DNA from: Planctomycetota bacterium
GTDB lineage: Bacteria > Planctomycetota > UBA1135 > GCA-002686595
NCBI GenBank assembly: GCA_016795325.1
Contig: JAEUHY010000053.1
Span: forward strand, 293,301 to 357,300
Direction of reading: 5' to 3'
DNA: 64,000 nt
This document shows, piece by piece, positions 51,295 through 59,249 of the stretch. The notes under the pieces were generated by a model, which worked only from the letters and a program-made list of their open reading frames with translations, searched no databases and was not told where the DNA came from. Position 1 is the first letter of the stretch. Every line of letters starts with the position of its first letter. Position numbers and translations under genes: made by a program.

Positions 51295-52683
51295 TCAGCG
51301 GAGCGGGTGCGCCTTGCCGTCCGCGTCGAAGTAGGACGTCTCGCTCTGCACGGAGGAAATGCCGAACAGCACGTTCCCCGGTGCGGGTTGCAGTACCGAT
51401 GCGAGTACGAGGCCGCTGGCGTCGTCCCCGGACAGGTAGAGCGTCGCGTGCGGCTCGCCGTTGCTGCGGAGCGAGAACTCGAATTCCGGAGAGCCGAGGA
51501 ATCCCGCGTCACGCCACGCCTGCAGCACAGCTTCATCGATGTGCTGCGGAACGTGCGGCCGCGCGCCGACGGCTTGCAGTTCGAGACAGTGACCATTGGA
51601 CGCCGCCTTCCACTTCGCGAGCCACGGCCGCGCCGCCACGGCGCGCTCGGCATCGTCCGCGACCTTGAGCAGGTCGTTCCAGTCGTTGGCGAGGCCGCGC
51701 TCGAGGATCCGCACGTACCAGCGGACAGCATCCACGCGGCGCGCACGCTGCGCGCGCAACTCCAGGCGCAACATCTCGCCGTCCCACAGCGACGACACTT
51801 CGGACTCCGACTTCTCGACCCGCCAATCGACGCAAGCTTCTGCGAACCCGCGCAGCCCTGTGTGGAGGCGGTTGTGCAGCACCGACTCGGCGTGAAGGTC
51901 CAATCCGTACCAGGGGTCGTACCAGACGAAGACTTGCTCGCGCCACTTGGCGACGAACTCGTCGAACGAACGATCGATCCAGATCAGCGGCGCGACTGCG
52001 CGCGTCAGGCGCATGTCGGTGGTCGTCCACTCGTTGTCTCCAGCGACGACACGCCAAGGCAAGTAGAAGGGAGAGAAGCTCGTGTGGGAGAGTTGGATCA
52101 CAGGGTCGCCGGGCAGCGTGATCTCCATCCAACGTGCGGCAACCGGGTGGGATCGGGCGCGACTGCTGTCGACGTTGCCCTCGAGCCTGCGCACGATCTC
52201 CTCACGTGTCAGGGACTCGGTCACCAGCGGAGTCCACTCTTCGCTCGTCGTGCGCTCGGCGTACCAACTGCAAGAGAGCAACGTCGCGGCGATCTTCGCC
52301 GGCGCGGCATCGAGATGTTTGGCGTCCAAGCCCAGATCCTTCAGCACATCAAGCTCGGCGTTGCGCGACGCGAAGACCGCTGCGCGAGCCGCCTCGATCA
52401 ACGAACGTGGCACGACGAGCGAATCGCTCGCGTAGGTGTCACCGACGGGTCGCAGTTCGAGCTTGGTGGAATCGCGGCTGAATCAGGCGCTGTACCCGTA
52501 GAAAACGACCACGGTTCCTTCGGCGGAGGCCGGCGCAGTTGCGCTGTCGCCGCCGTCGACGGGGGCGAGTGCGGGCGCGCTGACGCAGCCGCCGGCGAGG
52601 AGCAGTGTCCACTCGAGTGGGAGACGGCGAACGCGGAAGCAGATGCGGGACCGCTTCGATCTGAAGACTGGGGTGTGCGGCAC
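51295..52683 (-). CDS. Lipoprotein paralogue interrupted by in-frame TGA at a Cys position (Sec candidate or nonsense mutation)
   Basis: A 462-aa product if TGA 52485-52483 is read through (codon 67). The N-terminus MPHTPVFRSKRSRICFRVRR leads to a lipobox (TLLLAGGC), as in its paralogue at 49828-51171. Ungapped alignment over 25 residues, from GTVVVFYGYSA-TGA-FSRD to LELRPVGDTYAS, places the TGA exactly opposite the paralogue's TGC Cys. Downstream the frame is intact and highly similar to the end (VPRSLIEAARAAVFASRN, SFSPFYLPWRVVAGDNEWTT). A SECIS-like structure after this TGA is weak (CACC/GGTG outer pairs, UCG/CGA inner pairs, loop AACUG). Intactness of ~395 downstream codons argues against an old pseudogene, but a recent nonsense mutation is equally possible. 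Confidence 0.7.
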
Positions 52684-52788
52684 GAGGACACACGGTCCGA
52701 CGCCGCAGTTGCGCCCGGCTTCCCGGTTCTACGCCGCGGCGCGTGATGAATCGCTCCTGACCGCAGCGCCAGACGCGGCCGATTTGGT

Positions 52789-52885
52789 GTTGGTCGTACT
52801 GTGCCAGAGCAATTTGTTCCGCGCCGACGGTGCGCTTCGCGCACCGCAGGCGCGGAACAAATTGCTCTGGCACAGTACGACCAAC
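52789..52885. repeat. Palindromic element, copy 2 (97 bp)
   Basis: A perfect 37-bp inverted repeat (left arm from GTTGGTCGTACTGTGCCAGA, right arm ending AGTACGACCAAC) surrounds a second 8-bp stem CGGTGCGC / GCGCACCG with a TTC loop. It lies 33 bp upstream of the ECF sigma-factor ATG and 105 bp upstream (on the other strand) of the lipoprotein start, so it sits in a divergent promoter region. Confidence 0.95.
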
Positions 52886-52917
52886 CGGCGCGGTAGATTT
52901 GAGGTCGAGCCAAACGC

Positions 52918-53478
52918 ATGGATCGATCGACGGCCGCGAGTTTCGAGCTGCTCTGGAGCGAAGCCGCGCCGGCCGTGTACGCGTGGTTCGAGATCCACGT
53001 GCGCGACGCGCTGCGTGCGCACCTCGATCCCGAGGACGCTCTGCAGGAAGTCGCCTGCCGCGCGTTCGACTCCTTCGAGCGCTTCGACCCCGCCGCGGGG
53101 CCGTTCCGCGGCTGGGTGTTCGGCATCGCGCGCAACGTGCTCTACCACGCGCTGCAACGCGTCGGCCGCAGACTCAACGTTGCCCCCGCTCACGCGCCCG
53201 GCGGCTTCGACACGCAGGCCTGGAGCCGCCTGCCCGACACGACGACGTCGATCACGCGGCGCGTGGCGCGCGACGAAACCCTGGCGCGCTTCGTGGCCGA
53301 GGTGCGCGCTCTGGACGAAGACGACCGCAGGCTCCTCCTGCGGCGCGGGCTCGAGGGCCGCAGCCACGAGGAGATCGCCGGCGAGTTGGGCATCACGCCC
53401 GAGGCCGCGGTCAAGCGCTGGACGCGCCTGCGCGAGCGTCTGGCGAGCACGCCGCGCTTCGTGCACTTGGCCGGCTGA
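52918..53478 (+). CDS. ECF-type RNA polymerase sigma factor
   Basis: A 186-aa sigma factor. Region 2: AHLDPEDALQEVACRAFDSF with FRGWVFGIARNVLYHALQR. Region 4: DDRRLLLRRGLEGRSHEEIA and ELGITPEAAVKRWTRLRERL, a helix-turn-helix. A purine-rich GAGG lies 13 bp before the ATG. It is followed 118 bp later by the beta-helix secreted protein, which it might control; there is no anti-sigma gene adjacent. Palindrome copy 2 ends 32 bp upstream of the start, inside its probable promoter or leader. Confidence 0.9.
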   Translation: MDRSTAASFELLWSEAAPAVYAWFEIHVRDALRAHLDPEDALQEVACRAFDSFERFDPAAGPFRGWVFGIARNVLYHALQRVGRRLNVAPAHAPGGFDTQAWSRLPDTTTSITRRVARDETLARFVAEVRALDEDDRRLLLRRGLEGRSHEEIAGELGITPEAAVKRWTRLRERLASTPRFVHLAG

Positions 53479-53596
53479 GCGCGCCTTTCTCGGGCAGGCC
53501 GAAGAAAATCGCAACTTCCTGTCCGCCGCCGGAGGGCAGCGGGAAGAGGGCCGCGCCAAGCCGCACGGTGCGCTTGGCGAACCCACGGAGCCCTCC

Positions 53597-56500
53597 ATGT
53601 CTGTTTCTCGTCTCCTCGCGGCCCTGGCCGCCTTCGCCGCGCTCGGCGCGCCCGCCGCGGCCCAGACCGTCCTCAACGGCAACGTCTCCGACGGCGCCGG
53701 TGGTCCGCTGCTCGGCGGCGTCGTGTACCACGTTCCCTTCTCGATGAATGTGCCGATCGGCGCCACGCTGACCATCCAGCCGGGCGCGATCGTCAAGCTC
53801 GGCACGGGCGCGACCTTCAACGTCAACGGCACGCTGCTGGCGGGCGGCGCGACCGGCCAGCCGGTGATCATCACTTCGCTCAAGGACGACAGCGCCGGAG
53901 GCGACACGAACGGCGACGGCGTCTCGAGCGGCGCGCCCGGCGACTGGATCTACATGCGCTTCACCGCGAGCGCGGCGGCGAGCGATCTGCAGAGCGTCAC
54001 GGTGCGATACGGCGGCGGCGGCGGTTGGAACCCGGTGCGGCTCGACAACTGCGCGGCGACGTTCCGCGAGTGCACGGTCGAGAACGGACTGAACTCGGGT
54101 TTCCACCTGACGAACAGCATGGCGCAACCGACCATCGCGGACTGCACGATCCGCAACAACACCGGCTGGGCGATCGAGGGCGCGCGCTTCGAGAACGTGC
54201 TGAACCTGTCGAACAACAGCGCGACGGGCAACGGCGTGAACTCGGTGTTGATCAACGACTCGTCGCTGGCTGCTGACGCGGTGGTCCACGCGCGCTGCGG
54301 CATCAACGGCGTGCTGACGTCGCTCGCCACGGTGAACGTTCCCGGCGGGCGCACGCTCAGCCTGCGGCGCGGCGTGGTGCTCAAGTTCATCCAGAACGCG
54401 AGCTTCTCGGTCAACGGCACGCTCGATTGCCAGGGAACCTCGGGACAACCGGTGGTGATCACGACCTTCGCGGACGACGCGTTCGGCGGCGACACGAACG
54501 GCGACGGCCCCTCGAGCGGGACGCCGGGCAGCTGGTCGATGGTGCGCTTCAACGCGGGTTCGAGCGGCTCGACCCTCACGAACACGCGCCTGCGCTTCGG
54601 CGGCGGCGGCGGCTGGTCGCCGGTCCGCGTCGAGAACGCGGGTCCGACGCTCACCAGTTGCACGATCGAGAACGCCGTCGGAGTCGGCGTCGTGCTCGCC
54701 AGCGTCGACGGGGCGCCGACGATCCAAGGCTGCACCGTGCGCAACAACGCTGGCTGGGCGGTGCAGGCGCAGGGCTTCGAGTCGATCGTCAACCTCGCGG
54801 GCAACACGGCGACCGGCAACGGCGCGAACGGGCTGCTCCTGATGAGCTCCGCGCCCAGTTCGGGCCTCGTGATCGGGCCGCAGATGGGCTTTTCGAACAC
54901 GTTGTGCTTGCTCACGACGCTCTCGCTGAACGCGGGGCGCACGCTGACGCTGCAGGCCGGCACGATCCTCAAGCCGGTGCAGAGCATGGCGTACGAGATC
55001 AGCGGTACGTTGCTCGCGAACGGCACGGCCGCGCAGCCGGTGGTGTTCACCACCTTCAGCGACGACGAGTACGGCGGCGACTCGAACACCAACGGCGCAT
55101 CCCTCGGCACGCCGGGCGCGTGGGCGATGATCCGCTTCTCTCCGGGCTCGGAGGCGTCGCGCCTCACGCACGCGCTCGTGCGCTACGGAGGCGGCGGCGG
55201 TTGGAACCCGATCTACATCCAAGGCGGCAGCCCGACGCTCGAGCGCTGCACGATCGAGCGCGGAGTGAACTCCGGCATCTCGCTGGCGAACACGCCGACG
55301 CAGGCGCGCATCGACGACTGCACCGTGCGCGACTGCTCCGGCGCGGCGCTCACCGGCGTGCCTGTGAACTCGCTCGCCTACATCACGCGTTTGAAGGCGA
55401 GCGGCAACGGCGCGAATCAAGTGCAGATCCAGGGCGGCACGCTCACCAGCGATCTGTACCTCGACGGCAACACCGGTCTCGGCGGCGCGATCGTCGTGTA
55501 CACGACGCTGAGCGTTCCCGTGGGACGCAAGCTCACGCTCGGCCCCGGCGCCGTCGTGAAGCTGTTCACCAGCCAGCGCATCGACGTGAACGGCGCGCTC
55601 GACGTCGTTGCGACCCGCGAGCGGCCCGCGGTGATCACCGCGCACAGCGACGACAGCTTCGGCGGAGACTCGGACGGCGCGGGCTCGCCTCCCGCGCCCG
55701 GCCAGTGGGTCTGGCTGCTGCTCGATGCAAACGCAGCGCCCAGCCGCATCGAGAATCTACTCCTGCGCTACGGCGGCGGCGGAGGTTGGAGCGCGTTGCG
55801 CGCGAACTCGCCGCTGGCGGAGTACCGCCACGTGCGCGTCGAACGCGCGGCGTTCACGGGCTTCGAAATGGCCAACGCAGCGCGCGCCGAGTTCCTCACG
55901 GCCTGGAGCTGCGGCGCCACCGGCATCGCGCTGACGGGCGGCAACTTCGCGCTGCTGCGCGCGACGGCGGCCAACTGCACCACGGGCGTCGCTCGCACGG
56001 GCGCGTACAGCGGCTCGATCCGCAGCTCGATCGCCTGGGGCAACACCAACGCCAACTTCTCTGGGCTCTTGCCCAACCAGGCGAGCTACTGCAACGGGAT
56101 TCCCGGCGGCGCGAACTTCAACCTCGACGTGAGTCCGCAGTTCGCGGGCGCGCTCGGCGGCGACCTCGCGCTGCTCGCGTCGTCGCCGTGCATCAACGCG
56201 GGCGATCCCGCCGCGCCGCAGGACGCGGACTGCACGCGCGCCGACATGGGCTCCGCGCCGAGCAACGCGTCGCCGACGCTGTACTGCGCGGGGAAGACGA
56301 ACAGCTTCGGCTGCACGCCGTACCTGGGCTACAGCGGTTTCGCGCGCGCCACGCTGTCCGACCCGCTCGTCGTGCGCAGCTTCAACGTGCTGAACGACAA
56401 GTTCGGTCTGTTCTTCTACGGCTACGCGGGGCGTGCGAGCGCGCCGTTCCAGGGTGGACTCAAGTGCGTCAGCGATCCGGTCGTGCGCACTCCGACGCAG

Positions 56501-56695
56501 AGCTCGGGGGGAATCGTTGGCTTCACCAACTGCTCGGGCGTGTTCACGCTCGACCTCAGCGCGCGCATGAACTCCGGCGTCGACCCGTTGCTCGCGCCGG
56601 GGGCGACGCTCGCGGTGCAGTGCTGGTACCGCGATGCGTCGGCCGCGTTCGGCACGGGCCTGTCGAACGCGCTCGAGTTGTCGATCTGCAACTGA
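53597..56695 (+). CDS. Secreted parallel beta-helix protein with four long repeats and shared C-terminal domain
   Basis: A 1032-aa exported protein. Signal peptide MSVSRLLAALAAFAALGAPA, cleaved near AAAQ. Four consecutive repeats of ~190-200 residues follow, each with an order of strands such as LTIQPGAIVKLGTGATFNVN, then DDSAGGDTNGDGVSSG (a Ca2+-type loop), VRYGGGGGWNPV, and TIADCTIRNNTGWAI. This is the pattern of right-handed parallel beta-helices used as adhesins or polysaccharide-binding proteins. After a closing segment (NLDVSPQFAGALGGDLALLA, DADCTRADMGSAP) the C-terminal ~137 residues (LYCAGKTNSFGC to ALELSICN) are the shared domain. No catalytic residues are evident. Confidence 0.9.
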   Translation: MSVSRLLAALAAFAALGAPAAAQTVLNGNVSDGAGGPLLGGVVYHVPFSMNVPIGATLTIQPGAIVKLGTGATFNVNGTLLAGGATGQPVIITSLKDDSAGGDTNGDGVSSGAPGDWIYMRFTASAAASDLQSVTVRYGGGGGWNPVRLDNCAATFRECTVENGLNSGFHLTNSMAQPTIADCTIRNNTGWAIEGARFENVLNLSNNSATGNGVNSVLINDSSLAADAVVHARCGINGVLTSLATVNVPGGRTLSLRRGVVLKFIQNASFSVNGTLDCQGTSGQPVVITTFADDAFGGDTNGDGPSSGTPGSWSMVRFNAGSSGSTLTNTRLRFGGGGGWSPVRVENAGPTLTSCTIENAVGVGVVLASVDGAPTIQGCTVRNNAGWAVQAQGFESIVNLAGNTATGNGANGLLLMSSAPSSGLVIGPQMGFSNTLCLLTTLSLNAGRTLTLQAGTILKPVQSMAYEISGTLLANGTAAQPVVFTTFSDDEYGGDSNTNGASLGTPGAWAMIRFSPGSEASRLTHALVRYGGGGGWNPIYIQGGSPTLERCTIERGVNSGISLANTPTQARIDDCTVRDCSGAALTGVPVNSLAYITRLKASGNGANQVQIQGGTLTSDLYLDGNTGLGGAIVVYTTLSVPVGRKLTLGPGAVVKLFTSQRIDVNGALDVVATRERPAVITAHSDDSFGGDSDGAGSPPAPGQWVWLLLDANAAPSRIENLLLRYGGGGGWSALRANSPLAEYRHVRVERAAFTGFEMANAARAEFLTAWSCGATGIALTGGNFALLRATAANCTTGVARTGAYSGSIRSSIAWGNTNANFSGLLPNQASYCNGIPGGANFNLDVSPQFAGALGGDLALLASSPCINAGDPAAPQDADCTRADMGSAPSNASPTLYCAGKTNSFGCTPYLGYSGFARATLSDPLVVRSFNVLNDKFGLFFYGYAGRASAPFQGGLKCVSDPVVRTPTQSSGGIVGFTNCSGVFTLDLSARMNSGVDPLLAPGATLAVQCWYRDASAAFGTGLSNALELSICN

Positions 56696-56896
56696 GCGAA
56701 AGGGGCCCGAGAGAGAGACTTTGCTCCGCCGCGACCGTGCGCGGTGAGCAGCAAGAGACGCGGGCGGGGGGCGGCCCAGTTGCGGCCCGCCCCCCCCGCC
56801 GCGGGGGGGGGGTTTCCCACTCCGGGGGGGGGGGGGGGGGCCTCCCGCGCCCCCCCCCCCCCCCCGCTCTGCGTCAGGAGCGCAGCGTGTCTTGCT
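56696..56896. other. Intergenic region with long G and C homopolymers
   Basis: It contains a run of 17 G (56824-56840) and a run of 16 C (56850-56865) separated by nine bases, with shorter C7-C8 and G10 runs just upstream (56787-56812). The G and C tracts could pair as one stem or form quadruplex-type structures. Runs of this length are also the classic signature of sequencing or assembly error. It lies between convergent genes, so a terminator function is possible. Confidence 0.7.
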
Positions 56897-58237
56897 TCAG
56901 TTGCGGAACTGGACGTTGTCGAGCAACGTCTGTCCGACGCACTGGCCCATTTCCAGACCGCGTTCGTTGCCGAAGCGGTAGTGGATGCCGCCGTACAGGC
57001 GCGACACGGCGGCTTCGTCCGCGGCCTCGAGGAAGCTCGTGAAGTTGCGCGCCGGCCACACGCCCGGGTGCGAGTCGTCCGTGAACGCCACGGCGCCGAG
57101 CAGGTCCTGCAACACGACCGAAGCCGCGCCCGACTGCGTCGAGTGGCCCGAGGTGAACTCGGGGAACGGCGGCGTCGCAATGCCGGCGACCGTCACCCAG
57201 GCCGGGTCGTTGATCGGGCCGCTCGCGTCGCGGATGTACGTGATCGGGCGCAGCAGGTTGTAGGCGTACTTCACTTCCCAGCAGGCGATGAACGCGTCGG
57301 CGACGGCGAGTCCGGCGCGCGCCGCAGCCTCCGCGGCGACGTCCAGGTTGAGGTCCTGCTGTTGCGACACCTGGCGCACGATGCTGATCCAGTGCCCCGG
57401 GGGAGTGAGCGTGCCCGAGCCATCGGCCCAGAACTGCGCGATGGCGATCTCGCCGGGCACCGCGGCGTTGACCGTGTCGCGGACTTCGAGCGCGAACTGA
57501 TGGAAGGACGAGTTCGCGGCGGTGGAGTACGCCGGCGGCGGGAGCGGCAGGCACTCCGACGAATTGAGCAGCGCGAAGGGCCGCATGTTGCCCCAGCACG
57601 GCTGGAGCGGGTTGGCGGCGAAGGCCGGCGGCGTCGGGGCCCACAGGCCCGCACCGACCGGAACCGTGTAGGCGCAGTTGTTCCAGGTCGTGAATCCGTC
57701 GCCGGCGGCCCAGGCCAGGATGGCCGCAGCGAGCTGGTCGCCGTAGTTGATCGAACGCGTGATGACGTCGGCGGCCTCGGTGTCGTCGAACACGTCGGCG
57801 TTGCTCGCCTCCTGCGCGGCGATCGCGGTGAGCGTCGGGTTCGAAGCGCCCGCGAACAGGTCGGTGAGGACCGCTCCGACGGCGGCGTTGGCCACGCTCG
57901 GCCAGTGCATCACGCCGCTGGGCGGCGCGGGCAAGGCGCCCAGGCCGTTGAGCTGTCCGCCGAGCGAATTGTGGTCGGGCATGCCGCCGACTAGGCCTTC
58001 GTAGAACGCGACCACGGTGTACGCGATGCGGCGCGAAGCGACGGGCGGGTTGAGGCTCTCGTCGTCGATCGACTGGGTCAACACCCCGAACCAGCCCTCG
58101 GCGAAGTCCGCGTCGAAGGTGCTGACGAGCGCCGAGGAGGGCGGCGGAGGCGCCGGGGGAGCGGAGTCGTCGGCGCAGGCGGTCAGGGCCGCGGCAGCGA
58201 GTGCGGCGCGGAGCAGGGCTTGGTGGCTCGCGTTCAT
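56897..58237 (-). CDS. Vanadium-dependent haloperoxidase / PAP2-like lipoprotein
   Basis: A 446-aa lipoprotein (MNASHQALLRAALAAAALTAC with LTAC lipobox). The C-terminal half carries the PAP2/vanadium haloperoxidase signature in order: KYAYNLLRPITYIRD (Lys and Arg that bind vanadate/phosphate), FTSGHSTQSGAASVVL (SGH with catalytic His) and SRLYGGIHYRFGNERG (Arg and His). Length and layout match the bacterial vanadium chloroperoxidase-like secreted proteins rather than lipid phosphatases. It probably acts in the periplasm or outside, oxidising halides with H2O2, or as a phosphatase; the sequence alone does not settle which. The tail (MGQCVGQTLLDNVQFRN) ends 201 bp from the convergent beta-helix gene, across the G/C tracts. 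Confidence 0.85.
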   Translation of the reverse strand: MNASHQALLRAALAAAALTACADDSAPPAPPPPSSALVSTFDADFAEGWFGVLTQSIDDESLNPPVASRRIAYTVVAFYEGLVGGMPDHNSLGGQLNGLGALPAPPSGVMHWPSVANAAVGAVLTDLFAGASNPTLTAIAAQEASNADVFDDTEAADVITRSINYGDQLAAAILAWAAGDGFTTWNNCAYTVPVGAGLWAPTPPAFAANPLQPCWGNMRPFALLNSSECLPLPPPAYSTAANSSFHQFALEVRDTVNAAVPGEIAIAQFWADGSGTLTPPGHWISIVRQVSQQQDLNLDVAAEAAARAGLAVADAFIACWEVKYAYNLLRPITYIRDASGPINDPAWVTVAGIATPPFPEFTSGHSTQSGAASVVLQDLLGAVAFTDDSHPGVWPARNFTSFLEAADEAAVSRLYGGIHYRFGNERGLEMGQCVGQTLLDNVQFRN

Positions 58238-58395
58238 GGATGGCTGGATCCCAGGGATGTGGAGGGGCGACGGCCGCGCCGCGCAGCGGGTGCTGGCATC
58301 GCGCGACGGTCCGTGATTCGCTGGTCGGCGAAGAATGGACCAGCCCCAAACCGCAACGCATGTGCCGCGCGGCGCCGAAGCGCGGGCTCCCGTTC

Positions 58396-58411
58396 TTGGC
58401 ACGGCTGTCGC
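58396..58411 (+). promoter_or_regulatory. Candidate sigma-54 promoter (-24 GG, -12 GC) upstream of the two-component operon
   Basis: TTGGCACGGCTGTCGC: GG at 58398-58399 and GC at 58410-58411 with the required 10 bp between them, and the TGGCACG half intact. The -12 half is TCGC rather than TTGC. Transcription would begin near 58422, about 20 bp before the ATG at 58443. Confidence 0.5.
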
Positions 58412-58442
58412 GCAGAACTTTCCGCGTGGACTCCGACTTTCT

Positions 58443-59249
58443 ATGCGTACGCGCGCACGGGTTATGCGTCCGATGGGGAGATCCGGCGGCGCTCTGTGGG
58501 TGGCCCTGGCCGCCCTGGCGCTGATCGTTCTGGTCCTGGCTCTCGTCTTTCGATCGGGCGATCCGGCCCAGTCCAGCTCCGCTGCGATTCCGCAGCGTTC
58601 CGCAACGGGTGCGACCGCGCCGACGGCGGCCGAAACGGCGCCTCGCCTCGAGGCGGCCCCGACGTCTCCCGGCGTCGCGCCGGCAGCGGCGGCCGTCGAC
58701 TCGGCGCCCAGTGCAAGCGTTGCGCCGGACGCCGCCTCGGGGACGCTGCAGGTCGAGGTCTTCGACGTCGACGGCGCTGCGCTCACCGACTTCGTGCTGT
58801 TCGCGCAGCGCGGCGCCAAGGAACGCCGGGAGCAGCGCACCGACGCCAGCGGGCTGGCCCGTTTCGAGGCGCTCGAGCTCGGCGCGTGGAGCCTGCTGCT
58901 GGGCGATCACGAACGTCCGTTGCTGCCGCCGACGCCGGTCGAGGTGCGCGAGGGCGAGGGCCCGCTGCTGCGCCTGGCGTTGAGCGCGCCGCTCACCGAG
59001 CTCGAAGTCGAGGTCGTCGACGAGGCCGGTCGCCCCGCGCCGAACGTCGCGTTGCGCACGCGCTGTGAACGCGGCGGCGTGTCGCGCGGCGTGACCGATC
59101 ACGCCGGGCGCGCCGTGTTGCGCCACGTCTCGCTCGGTCCCGTGCGGGTGTTCGCGAACGAGGAACACCTGGGACGCGGCAACCGCGCGCTCGAGATCGC
59201 CGCCGGCGAGCGCCCCAAGGTCCAAATTGCCCTGGCGACGCGTCCGTGA
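58443..59249 (+). CDS. Single-pass membrane protein with carboxypeptidase-regulatory-like beta domains
   Basis: A 268-aa protein with an N-terminal membrane anchor (LWVALAALALIVLVLALVF), an Ala/Pro-rich linker and two small beta-sandwich-like repeats (TLQVEVFDVDGAALTDFVLF; ELEVEVVDEAGRPAPNVALR) of the kind found in CarboxypepD_reg/CNA-B domains. Candidate starts at 58443, 58464 and 58473 all precede the anchor; 58443 is used. The stop overlaps the histidine-kinase GTG start (GTGA), so it is the first gene of that operon and may be an extracytoplasmic sensing partner. Confidence 0.7.
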   Translation: MRTRARVMRPMGRSGGALWVALAALALIVLVLALVFRSGDPAQSSSAAIPQRSATGATAPTAAETAPRLEAAPTSPGVAPAAAAVDSAPSASVAPDAASGTLQVEVFDVDGAALTDFVLFAQRGAKERREQRTDASGLARFEALELGAWSLLLGDHERPLLPPTPVEVREGEGPLLRLALSAPLTELEVEVVDEAGRPAPNVALRTRCERGGVSRGVTDHAGRAVLRHVSLGPVRVFANEEHLGRGNRALEIAAGERPKVQIALATRP

